NCBI RefSeq assembly: GCF_030272615.1
Contig: NW_026729186.1
Location: 40,001-62,500 of the forward strand
Reading direction: 5' to 3'
Source: Cryptomeria japonica
Taxonomy: Eukaryota > Streptophyta > Pinopsida > Cupressales > Cupressaceae
Length of the DNA stretch: 22,500 nucleotides
The position numbers and the translations under genes are program-made. Below, piece by piece: positions 1 to 8,334 of this stretch. The notes beneath the pieces were generated by a model that was given only the letters and a program-made list of their open reading frames with translations, was not told the origin of the DNA and made no database searches. The stretch's first letter is position 1; every line of letters begins with the position of its first letter.

Positions 1-3000
1 TCACCGCATAGCAATCGGGGGTGCGAGGCGAGGGATGGGGCGGGAAGGCCCCAACGGCTAGACGGAAGAGGCTTCAGGGCCGCCTAGGAATGGTCCAAGC
101 ATCGGACACGCTTGGGGCGACTACCAGTGACAGCCCCCTATCCCGCGATGCGTCCGATACGAAGATGGTTCCAAGGCGGCCGAGGAGCCTCACCGCATAG
201 CAATCGGGGTGCGAGGTGGGGGATGCGGCGAGATGGCCCCAACGGCTAGACGGAAGAGGCCACAGGGCCGCGTCGGAATAGTCCAAGCATCGGACGCGCT
301 TGGGGCGACTACCAGTGACAACCCCTTATCCCGCGATGCGTCCGATACGAAGATAGTTCCAAGGCGGCCGAGGAGCCTCACCGCATAGCAATCGGGGTGC
401 GAGGTGGGGGATGCGGCGAGATGGCCCCAACGGCTAGACGGAAGAGGCTGCAGGGCCGCCTCGGAATAGTCCAAGCATCGGACGCGCTTGGGGCCACTAC
501 CAGTGACAACCCCTTATCCCGCGATGCGTCCGATACGAAGATAGTTCCAAGGCGGCCGAAGAGCCTCACCGCATAGCAATCGGGGTGCGAGGTGGGGGAT
601 GCGGCGAGATGGCCCCAACGGCTAGACGGAAGAGGCCACAGGGCCGCCTCGGAATAGTCCAAGCATCGGACGCGCTTGGGGCGACTACCAGTGACAACCC
701 CTTATCCCGCGATGCGTCCGATACGAAGATAGTTCCCAGGCGGCCGAGGAGCCTCACCGCATAGCAATCGGGGTGCGAGGCGAGGGATGCGGCGAGATGG
801 CCCCAAAGGCTAGACGGAAGAGGCTGCAGGGCTGCCTCGGAATAGTCCAAGCATCGGACGCGCTTGGGGCGACTACCACTGCCAACCCCTTATCCCGCGA
901 TGCGTCCGATACACAGATAGTTCCGAGGCGGCCGAGGAGGTGGGGGATGCAGCGAGATGGCCCCAACGGCTAGACGGAAGAGGCTGCAGGGCCGCCTCGG
1001 AATAGTCCAAGCATCGGACGCGCTTGGGGCGACTACCAGTGACAACCCCTTATCCCGCGATGCGTCCGATACACAGATAGTTCCGAGGCGGCCAAGGAGC
1101 CTCACCGCATAGCAATCGTGGTGCGAGGTGGGGGATGCGGCGAGATGGCCCCAACGGCTAGACGGAAGAGGCTGCAGGGCCGCCTCGGAATGGTCCAAGC
1201 ATCGGATGCGCTTGGGGCGACTACCACTGCCAACCCCTTATCCCGCGATGCGTCCGATACACAGATAGTTCCAAGGCGGCCGAGGAGCCTCACAGCATAG
1301 CAATCAGGGTGCGAGGCGAGGGATGCGGCGAGAAAGCCCCAACGGCTAGAGGGAAGAGGCTTCAGGTCCGCCTCGGAATGGTCCAAGCATCGGACGCGCT
1401 TGGGGCGACTACCAGTGACAACCCCTTATCCCGCGACGCGTCCGATACACAGATAGTTCCAAGGCGGCCGAGGAGCCTCACCGCATAGCAATCGGGGTGC
1501 GAGGCGAGGGATGCGGCGAGAAGGACCCAACGGCTACACGGAAGAGGCTTCGGGGCCGCCTCGGAATGGTCCAAGCATCGGACGTGCTTGGGGCGACTAC
1601 CAGTGACAACCCCTTATCCCGCGACGCGTCCGATACACAGATAGTTCCAAGGCGGCCGAGGAGCCTCACCGCATAGCAATCGGGGTGCGAGGCGAGGGAT
1701 GCGGCGAGAAGGACCCAACGGCTACACGGAAGAGGCTTCGGGGCCGCCTCGGAATGGTCCAAGCATCGGACGCGCTTGGGGCGACTACCAGTGACAACCC
1801 CTTATCCCGCGACGCGTCCGATACACAGATAGTTCCAAGGCGGCCGAGGAGCCTCACCGCATAGCAATCGGGGTGCGAGGCGAGGGATGCGGCGAGAAGG
1901 ACCCAACGGCTAGACGGAAGAGGCTTCGGGTCCGCCTCGGAATGGTCCAAGCATCGGACGCGCTTGGGGCGACTACCAGTGACAACCCCTTATCCCGCGA
2001 CGCGTCCGATACACAGATAGTTCCAAGGCGGCCGAGGAGCCTCACCGCATAGCAATCGGGGTGCGAGGCGAGGGATGCGGCGAGAAGGACCCAACGGCTA
2101 GACGGAAGAGGCTTCGGGTCCGCCTCGGAATGGTCCAAGCATCGGACGCGCTTGGGGCGACTACCAGTGACAACCCCTTATCCCGCGACGCGTCCGATAC
2201 ACAGATAGTTCCAAGGCGGCCGAGGAGCCTCACCGCATAGCAATCGGGGTGCGAGGCGAGGGATGCGGCGAGAAGGACCCAACGGCTAGACGGAAGAGGC
2301 TTCGGGTCCGCCTCGGAATGGTCCAAGCATCGGACGCGCTTGGGGCGACTACCAGTGACAACCCCTTATCCCGCGACGCGTCCGATACACAGATAGTTCC
2401 GAGGCGGCCGAGGAGCCTCACCGCATAGCAATCGGGGTGCGAGGCGAAGGATGCGGCGAGAAGGACCCAACGGCTAGACGGAAGAGGCTTCGGGTCCGCC
2501 TCGGAATGGTCCAAGCATCGGACGCGCTTGGGGCGACTACCAGTGACAACCCCTTATCCCGCGACGCGTCCGATACACAGATAGTTCCAAGGCGGCCGAG
2601 GAGCCTCACCGCATAGCAATCGGGGTGCGAGGCGAGGGATGCGGCGAGAAGGACCCAACGGCTAGACGGAAGAGGCTTCAGGGCCGCCTCGGAATGGTCC
2701 AAGCATCGAACGCGCTTGGGGCGACTACCAGTGACAACCCCTTATCCCGCGACGCGTCCGATACACAGATAGTTCCGAGGCGGCCGAGGAGCCTCACCGC
2801 ATAGCAATCGGGGTGCGAGGCGAGGGATGCGGCAAGGACCCAACGGCTAGACGGAAGAGGCTTCAGGGCCGCCTCGGAATGGTCCAAGCATCGGACGCGC
2901 TTGGGGCGACTACCAGTGACAACCCCTTATCCCGCGACGCGTCCGATACACAGATAGTTCCGAGGCGGCCGAGGAGCCTCACCGCATAGCAATCGGGGTG

Positions 3001-3760
3001 CGAGGCGAGGGATGCGGCGAGAAGGACCCAACGGCTAGACGGAAGAGGCTTCAGGGCCGCCTCGGAATGGTCCAAGCATCGGACGCGCTTGGGGCGACTA
3101 CCAATGACAACCCCTTATCCCGCGACGCGTCCGATACACAGATAGTTCCGAGGCGGCCGAGGAGCCTCACCGCATAGCAATCGGGGTGCGAGGCGAGGGA
3201 TGCGGCGAGAAGGACCCAACGGCTAGACGGAAGAGGCTTCAGGGCCGCCTCGGAATGGTCCAAGCATCGGACGCGCTTGGGGCGACTACCAGTGACAACC
3301 CCTTATCCCGCGACGCGTCCGATACACAGATAGTTCCGAGGCGGCCGAGGAGCCTCACCGCATAGCAATCGGGGTGCAAGGCGAGGGATGCGGCGAGAAG
3401 GACCCAACGGCTAGACGGAAGAGGCTTCAGGGCCGCCTCGGAATGGTCCAAGCATCGGACGCGCTTGGGGCGACTACCAGTGACAACCCCTTATCCCGCG
3501 ACGCGTCCGATACACAGATAGTTCCGAGGCGGCCGAGGAGCCTCACCGCATAGCAATCGGGGTGCGAGGCGAGGGATGCGGCGAGAAGGACCCAACGGCT
3601 AGACGGAAGAGGCTTCAGGGCCGCCTCGGAATGGTCCAAGCATCGGACGCGCTTGGGGCGACTACCGTTGCCAACCCCTTATCCCGCGATGCGTCTGATA
3701 CACAGATAGTTCCGAGGCGGCCGAGGAGCCTCACCGCATAGCAATCGGGTTGCGAGGCAG
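1..3760. repeat. 188-bp tandem repeat array, about 20 units
   Basis: The landmark CACCGCATAGCAATC recurs at about 2, 191, 379, 567, 755, 1103, 1291, 1479 and then every 188 bp (one step of 185) to 3732. One unit near 940 has lost about 28 bp between two GAG triplets, and one near 2834 has lost 3 bp. Left units (to about 1300) are the most varied, carrying GATGCG before TCCGATAC and GATGGCCCC. Units from about 1480 to 2600 have GAAGGACCC with CTTCGGG. Units from about 2600 to 3640 have CTTCAGGGCC and are almost identical. The unit is not a multiple of three, so the many 70-94-residue minus-strand reading frames are by-products of the repeat. If 35S transcription runs leftward, the array lies downstream of the candidate gene promoter, in the 5' external transcribed spacer. 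Confidence 0.95.
2867..2970. repeat. Nested inverted repeat within the 188-bp unit (example unit)
   Basis: In the homogeneous units the outer arms GGCCGCCTCGGAA (2867-2879) and TTCCGAGGCGGCC (2958-2970) are perfect complements. Inside them ATCGGACGCG (2890-2899) and CGCGTCCGAT (2938-2947) form a second perfect pair. A transcript or extruded strand could fold into a two-tier hairpin of about 104 nt. The structure repeats along the right half of the array. In several left-hand units GATGCG replaces GACGCG, or CCAAGG replaces CCGAGG, which weakens one of the arms. No function is known to me. Confidence 0.75.
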
Positions 3761-3996
3761 ATTATTGGGAAGGGAACCCCCTGGGATGCGGCTCAAGCAG
3801 TGCCCAAAGGGACTGGAATGCGGAATCACATCGAGAGACCCAAATGCTATACGAGGGCTCAAATCGAATTATCGATTTGGCCACGACATGGACGCATCGG
3901 AACGACTACCTTTGCCGAACCACTCGCAATTGCATCCATACCGAAACCAATAGACATTTCCGTTAGAGCCCTCGCATAGCATTCGGGAATCTCGCA
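3761..3996. other. Spacer between the 188-bp array and the first promoter-like core
   Basis: No gene is seen. The segment carries a diverged copy of the block found again at about 4320-4490 and 4750-4930. Shared pieces are ACCCAAA(A/T)GCTA near 3839, GGCCAC near 3880, CGACTACC...TGCC near 3905, and GCATAGCATTC near 3974. It therefore belongs to the promoter-linked long repeat and is single only in its left 70 bp or so. If transcription runs leftward from about 4118, this is early 5' external transcribed spacer. Confidence 0.6.
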
Positions 3997-4086
3997 TGCC
4001 CCTCTAAATCGACCAATGCTGGCGCTCAATGAAAATCCGAGCGCTACCACCGTTCGAGCGCCAGCATTGGTCGAGTTAGAGGGGCA
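3997..4086. repeat. Long near-perfect inverted repeat (31-bp arms, 28-nt loop)
   Basis: The arm at 3997-4027 pairs with the arm at 4056-4086 at 30 of 31 positions around a 28-nt loop. The central paired words are CCAATGCTGGCGCTC and GAGCGCCAGCATTGG. The inverted repeat lies 32-121 bp downstream of the candidate minus-strand start at 4118, so it would form early in the transcript. The equivalent places beside the cores at 4608 and 5049 keep weaker versions of the same stem. Confidence 0.85.
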
Positions 4087-4110
4087 CGGGGGAGAATGCT
4101 CCAGTCAACA

Positions 4111-4125
4111 CCTCCCCTATATAAG
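4111..4125 (-). promoter_or_regulatory. Pol I-like promoter core 1, candidate 35S gene promoter
   Basis: The minus strand reads CTTATATAGGGGAGG. This fits the plant RNA polymerase I start consensus TATATA(A/G)GGGG, with the predicted +1 being the A opposite 4118. It is the leftmost of thirteen copies, hence the last before an 18S gene expected to the left, which makes it the candidate gene promoter. The same bases read on the + strand as CCTATATAAG would also pass as a Pol II TATA box. The rDNA context and the G-run favour the Pol I reading, but this is inference. Confidence 0.6.
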
Positions 4126-4600
4126 TTATTTGTCCGATTCTCGCACAACCGTAGTCTGCCTCGTCGAATCAAACAACGGTCCCAGATTCCGACTTCCGTT
4201 CCGTAGAGACCCAAAAGCTAGATGGAGGCTCGCAAGAAAGAGAGTCGGCGCATAGCAATCGGGTTTCTCGAACGTTTAGGGACCGAGCTCACTTGCGGAT
4301 AGGGCAAAATCCGCCAAGCAACCCAAAAGCTAGACGGGGGCTCGAATCGAATCGCCTAGGCGGCCACAACAACGACGTGTTGGATCGACTACCAGTGCCA
4401 AACCATTCAGCAAGACTAGTCTGTGTCGAGGCCGGATAGAGATTCTCAGAGAGCGCCCGCATAGCATTTAGGAGACCTGCCGCGTCCCTCACACTCGACA
4501 AATGGTGGTGCACGTTTATAAATCCGAGCGATCCCAACCCTTTCAAGCACCAACATCGGTCGAGATAGAGGGGCACGGAGGGGGCTGCGTGAGACAACAC

Positions 4601-4615
4601 AGTCCCCTATATAAG
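4601..4615 (-). promoter_or_regulatory. Pol I-like promoter core 2 (spacer promoter candidate)
   Basis: The minus strand reads CTTATATAGGGGACT, with a predicted start opposite 4608. It differs from the other copies just after the G-run (GGGGACT instead of GGGGAGG). It is 490 bp from core 1, inside the second long repeat. Confidence 0.55.
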
Positions 4616-5041
4616 TTATTTGTCCGATTCTCACACATCCGAAGAATGGTCATCAAATCGGACAACAGCCCAAACTTCCGACTTCCGTCCCAGAAAGCCC
4701 AAGAGCTATCTAAAACGTTCATGGCCGGAACTCGATCGCGGCTATACCAGTCCGCCAAGCAACCCAAAAGCTAGACTGGAGCTCTAGTCGAATCACCTCT
4801 GTGGCCATTGCAAGGACGTGTTGGAGCGACTACCATTGCCGAACCATTCCGCAGGTCGAGTCCATACCAAGGCCGCATAGAGATTCACGATGAGCTCCTG
4901 CATAGCAATCAGGAGACTTGCCGTGTCCATCACAATCGATAAATCCTGGTGCAAGATTTTTGCATCCGAGCGCTCCAACCAGTCGAGCACCAGCATCAAT
5001 CGACATAAACGGGCACGGGGGGAGGATGCTCGAGAACACTA

Positions 5042-5056
5042 CCTCCCCTATATAAG
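5042..5056 (-). promoter_or_regulatory. Pol I-like promoter core 3 (spacer promoter candidate)
   Basis: The minus strand reads CTTATATAGGGGAGG, with a predicted start opposite 5049, 441 bp from core 2. Upstream on the minus strand, at about 5105-5120, GACCACAACTTCCG resembles the block GACCCCAACTTCCG that sits at the same distance from cores 4-7. Confidence 0.55.
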
Positions 5057-5185
5057 TTATTTGTCCGATTCTCAAGCAGCCGAAGTCTGGTCATCGAATC
5101 GGGTCAAAGACCACAACTTCCGACTTTACCCACAATGCAAGTCATCGAATCGAACATCGGCCCCCGAGTCGGACTCCATGCGTAT

Positions 5186-5500
5186 GTCAGGTCATCGGAC
5201 CCAAATTCCGCCTTCCTGCGCATGGCGGGCCATCAATATCAACTCGGTCATCGGACCCAAACTCCGCCTTTTTGCGTATGGCACGCCTTCAAATCGGTCA
5301 TCGGACCCAAATTCCGCCTTCCTGTGCATGGCGGGCCATCAACATCAACTCGGTCATCGGACCCAAATTCCGCCTTTCTGCGCATGGCACGCCATCAACT
5401 CGGTCATCGGACCCAAATTCCGCCTTCCTGCGCATGGCAGGTCATCGGACACAAATTCAGACCTCGCCAATATGCCTACGTATCGAATCGGTCATCGGAC
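5186..5500. repeat. Short direct repeats, about 38-56 bp
   Basis: CATCGGAC followed in most copies by CCAAATTCCGCC recurs at about 5193, 5249, 5299, 5355, 5405, 5443 and 5493. Spacings alternate between 56 and 50 bp, then 38 and 50. The words GCGCATGGC and ATCAACTCGGT fill the units. The same CATCGGACCCAAATTCCG word recurs in each 311-bp repeat to the right, so this array probably grew from one of those. The open frames across it only reflect the repeat. Confidence 0.85.
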
Positions 5501-5586
5501 CCAACTTCCGACTTCATCCATACTGTAGGGTCTTTGAGGTTGGCGCGGTGCGCTCAACCCAGGGAGTCGACCCATCGAAGCATACA

Positions 5587-5601
5587 CCTCCCCTATATAA
5601 G
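5587..5601 (-). promoter_or_regulatory. Pol I-like promoter core 4 (spacer promoter candidate)
   Basis: The minus strand reads CTTATATAGGGGAGG, with a predicted start opposite 5594. The block ACATCGACCCCAACTT lies at 5649-5664, that is 55-70 bp upstream on the minus strand. Confidence 0.58.
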
Positions 5602-5897
5602 CTATTTGTCCGATTCCCACACCTGTGTAGTTTGCACCTCTGACCAGGACATCGACCCCAACTTCCGAACTCGACTGCAACGACGGCACCAGCGCCTTGG
5701 TGCGCACCTTGCGACGCACAGTCCCAACATTCGCCTTCCTGCACATGGCAGGTCATCGGACCCAAATTCCGACCTCGCGAGTATGCCTACATATCGAATC
5801 GGTCATCGGACCCAACTTCCGACTTCATCCATACCGTAGGGTCTTTGAGGTTGGCGCGGTGCGCTCAACCCGGGGAGTCGACCCAACGAAGCATACA

Positions 5898-5912
5898 CCT
5901 CCCCTATATAAG
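5898..5912 (-). promoter_or_regulatory. Pol I-like promoter core 5 (spacer promoter candidate)
   Basis: Same core as core 4, with a predicted start opposite 5905, in the second 311-bp unit. The upstream block ACATCGACCCCAACTT is kept at the same distance. Confidence 0.58.
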
Positions 5913-6208
5913 CTATTTGTCCGATTCCCACACCTGTGTAGTTTGCACCTCCGATCAAGACATCGACCCCAACTTCCGAACTCGCCTCCAACGACCGAAC
6001 CAGCGCCTTGGTGCGCACCTTGCAACGCACAGTGCCAACATTCGCCTTCCTGCACGTGGCAGGTCATCGGACCCAAATTCCGACCTCGCGAGTATGCCTA
6101 CATATCGAATCGGTCATCGGACCCAACTTCCGACTTCATCCATACCGTAGGGTCTTTGAGGTTGGCGCGGTGCGCTCAACCCGGGGAGTCGACCCAACGA
6201 AGCATACA

Positions 6209-6223
6209 CCTCCCCTATATAAG
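6209..6223 (-). promoter_or_regulatory. Pol I-like promoter core 6 (spacer promoter candidate)
   Basis: Same core, with a predicted start opposite 6216, in the third 311-bp unit. The upstream block is intact at the usual distance. Confidence 0.58.
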
Positions 6224-6519
6224 CTATTTGTCCGATTCCCACACCTGTGTAGCTTGCACCTCCGATCAGGACATCGACCCCAACTTCCGAACTCGACTAA
6301 AAAGACCGCACCAGCGCCTTGGTGTGCACCTTGCAACGCACAGTGTCAACATTCGCCTTCCTGCACATGGCAGGTCATCGGACCCAAATTCCGACCTCAT
6401 GAGCATACCTACTAATCGAATCGGTCATCGGACCCAACTTCCGACTTCATCCATACCGTAGGGTCTTTGAGGTTGGCGCGGTGCGCTCAACCTGGGGAGT
6501 CGACCCATCGAAGCATACA

Positions 6520-6534
6520 CCTCCCCTATATAAG
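6520..6534 (-). promoter_or_regulatory. Pol I-like promoter core 7 (spacer promoter candidate)
   Basis: Same core, with a predicted start opposite 6527. About 110 bp further upstream on the minus strand the unit is interrupted by the 52-bp minisatellite. The nearest upstream block is still present. Confidence 0.57.
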
Positions 6535-6639
6535 CTATTTGTCCGATTCCGACACCTGTGTAGTTTGCACCTCCGCTCAGGACATCGACCCCAACTTCCG
6601 AACTCGCCTGCAACGACCGAACCAGCGCCTTGGTGCGCA

Positions 6640-6659
6640 CCAAAAGTGCGCACTTTTGG
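6640..6659. repeat. 20-bp perfect palindrome at the left edge of the minisatellite
   Basis: CCAAAAGTGC followed by its exact complement GCACTTTTGG forms a perfect palindrome at the point where the 311-bp repeat gives way to the minisatellite. It may have helped start the amplification. That is inference. Confidence 0.8.
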
Positions 6660-7272
6660 AGGGCACTTTTGTGCGCTCCAAAGGTGCGCACTTTTGGAGG
6701 GCACTTTTCTGCGCTCCAAAGGTGCGCACTTTTGGAGGGCACTTTTTGGAGGGCACTTTTCTGCGCTCCAAAGGTGCGCACTTTTGGAGGGCACTTTTTG
6801 GAGGGCACTTTTCTGCGCTCCAAAGGTGCGCACTTTTGGAGGGCACTTTTTGGAGGGCACTTTTCTGCGCTCCAAAGGTGCGCACTTTTGGAGGGCACTT
6901 TTTGGAGGGCACTTTTCTGCGCTCCAAAGGTGCGCACTTTTGGAGGGCACTTTTTGGAGGGCACTTTTCTGCGCTCCAAAGGTGCGCACTTTTGGAGGGC
7001 ACTTTTTGGAGGGCACTTTTCTGCGCTCCAAAGGTGCGCACTTTTGGAGGGCACTTTTTGGAGGGCACTTTTCTGCGCTCCAAAGGTGCGCACTTTTGGA
7101 GGGCACTTTTTGGAGGGCACTTTTCTGCGCTCCAAAGGTGCGCACTTTTGGAGGGCACTTTTTGGAGGGCACTTTTCTGCGCTCCAAAGGTGCGCACTTT
7201 TGGAGGGCACTTTTGTGCACTCCAAAGGTGCGCACTTTTGGAGGGCACTTTTCCTGTGCTCCAAAGGTGCAC
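6640..7272. repeat. 52-bp minisatellite of CACTTTTGGAGGG-type units
   Basis: The word GCGCTCCAAAGG recurs at 6711, 6763, 6815, 6867, 6919, 6971, 7023, 7075, 7127 and 7179, exactly 52 bp apart, with shortened units at both ends. Each unit holds two copies of TTTTGGAGGGCAC. The units are almost identical, so the array is young. It accounts for most of the 883-bp gap between cores 7 and 8. With a period of 52 (3x17+1) and no stop word in the unit, several frames on both strands stay open for 240-300 codons. Those frames are not genes. Confidence 0.95.
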
Positions 7273-7402
7273 ACCTAGGTGAGCACCTTCGACCACACCT
7301 TGTAGCACACCAAACTCTGACTTTCGACTTCATCCGCAATGCAGGGTCTTTGAGGTTGGCGCAATGCGCACAACCAGGGGAGTCGACCCATCAAACCCAA
7401 CA

Positions 7403-7417
7403 CCTCCCCTATATAAG
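7403..7417 (-). promoter_or_regulatory. Pol I-like promoter core 8 (spacer promoter candidate)
   Basis: The minus strand reads CTTATATAGGGGAGG, with a predicted start opposite 7410. ACATCGACCCCAACTT lies at 7465-7480, 55-70 bp upstream, exactly as at core 4. Confidence 0.57.
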
Positions 7418-7559
7418 CTATTTGTCTGATTCTCATACATGCGTAGCCTGCAGGAGCAATTAGGACATCGACCCCAACTTTCGGCTTCTAAACGAAAACA
7501 AGGTCTTTGAGGTTGGTGTAATGCGAACAACTAGGGGAGTCAACCCATCAAACCCAACA

Positions 7560-7574
7560 CCTCCCCTATATAAG
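7560..7574 (-). promoter_or_regulatory. Pol I-like promoter core 9 (spacer promoter candidate)
   Basis: Same core, with a predicted start opposite 7567, 157 bp from core 8. Confidence 0.57.
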
Positions 7575-7716
7575 CTATTTGTCTGATTCTCATACATGTG
7601 TAGTCTACAGGAGCAATTAGGACATCGACCCCAACTTTTGACTTCTTAACGAAAACAAGGTCTTTGAGGTTGACGTAATGCGCACAACCAGGGGAGTCGA
7701 CCCATCAAACCCAACA

Positions 7717-7731
7717 CCTCCCCTATATAAG
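7717..7731 (-). promoter_or_regulatory. Pol I-like promoter core 10 (spacer promoter candidate)
   Basis: Same core, with a predicted start opposite 7724. The upstream block reads ACATTGACCCCAACTT, one base changed. Confidence 0.57.
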
Positions 7732-7873
7732 CTATTTGTCCGATTCTCATACATGTGTAGCCTGCAGGAGCCATTAGGACATTGACCCCAACTTTTGACT
7801 TCTTAACGAAAACAAGGTCTTTGAGGTTGGCGTAATGCGCACAACCAAGGGAGTTGACCCATCAAACCCAACA

Positions 7874-7888
7874 CCTCCCCTATATAAG
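7874..7888 (-). promoter_or_regulatory. Pol I-like promoter core 11 (spacer promoter candidate)
   Basis: Same core, with a predicted start opposite 7881. The upstream block reads ACATCCACCCCAACTT. Confidence 0.57.
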
Positions 7889-8093
7889 CTATTTGTCTGA
7901 TTCTCATACATGTGTAGCCTGCAACAACGATTAGGACATCCACCCCAACTTCTGAATTCGTCTGCGTTGACCGCACCAAAGGTGCACGCCTTGGTGCTCA
8001 CCAAAATCCGACTTCCGACTTCTTCTGCTATGCGGGGTCTTTGAGGTTGGCGCAGTGCGCACAACCAGGGGAGTCAACCCACCGAATGCAACA

Positions 8094-8108
8094 CCTCCCC
8101 TATATAAG
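8094..8108 (-). promoter_or_regulatory. Pol I-like promoter core 12 (spacer promoter candidate)
   Basis: Same core, with a predicted start opposite 8101. It lies 220 bp from core 11 because of an inserted GGTGCACG-containing segment. The upstream block reads ACATCCACCCCAACTT. Confidence 0.57.
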
Positions 8109-8250
8109 CTATTTGTCTGATTCTCATACATGCGTAGACTGCAGCAATGATTAGGACATCCACCCCAACTTTTGACTTCTTAAACAAGACAGGGTCTTTG
8201 AAGTTGGTGCAGTGCACACAACCAGGGGAGTCGACCCATCAAACGCAACA

Positions 8251-8266
8251 CCTCCCCTATATAAAG
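8251..8266 (-). promoter_or_regulatory. Pol I-like promoter core 13, most distal copy
   Basis: The minus strand reads CTTTATATAGGGGAGG, with one extra T before the TATATA and a predicted start opposite 8258. It is the most upstream copy for leftward transcription. The block ACATCGACCCCAACTT begins 54 bp upstream. Confidence 0.54.
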
Positions 8267-8334
8267 CTATTTGTCCGATTCTCATACGTGTAGTCTGCAG
8301 CAGCGATTAGGACATCGACCCCAACTTCCGAATT

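Larger units (their letters stand above)
3832..5130. repeat. Three-copy long repeat carrying promoter-like cores
   Basis: Three diverged copies are visible, roughly 3832-4215, 4320-4690 and 4750-5130. Each runs, in + strand order: an ACCCAAAAGCTAGA-like block, GGCCAC or GGCCATT, ACGACTACC or GCGACTACC with TTGCCGAACC, a GCATAGCA block, a stem-forming segment, and the CCCCTATATAAG core. The cores are 490 and 441 bp apart. Similarity is interrupted by small insertions and deletions, so this is the oldest-looking of the promoter repeat families. Several of its blocks also match the 188-bp unit. Confidence 0.8.
5400..6640. repeat. 311-bp tandem repeats carrying promoter-like cores 4-7
   Basis: The cores at 5594, 5905, 6216 and 6527 are exactly 311 bp apart and the intervening sequence is nearly identical. 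Each unit contains CATCGGACCCAACTTCCG, GGGTCTTTGAGGTTGGCGCG, a GGGGAGTCGACCCA block, the core, and ACATCGACCCCAACTTCC. The exact period and low divergence point to recent amplification or homogenisation. The last unit is broken at about 6640 by a 52-bp minisatellite. Confidence 0.93.

Noticed and set aside
74-3639. A family of 70-94-residue minus-strand reading frames that look like a conserved repeated protein
   Set aside because: They are one tandem DNA repeat read in shifting frames. The unit is 188 bp, not a multiple of three, each frame stops after about 1.5 units, and successive ones overlap.
1-3760. CRISPR array
   Set aside because: Whole 188-bp units are repeated with no unique spacers between short repeats, no cas genes are present, and the setting is a plant nuclear rDNA spacer.
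6425-7463. Frames of 240-304 codons on both strands over the minisatellite
   Set aside because: The 52-bp unit lacks stops in most frames, so several overlapping frames stay open on both strands at once. The composition is purely repetitive and no start context or domain is seen.
4111-8266. Pol II TATA boxes on the + strand (CCTATATAAG)
   Set aside because: Possible from sequence alone, but no coding frame follows any of the thirteen copies. The minus-strand G-run after TATATA and the rDNA context fit a Pol I start better. Kept as the main alternative.
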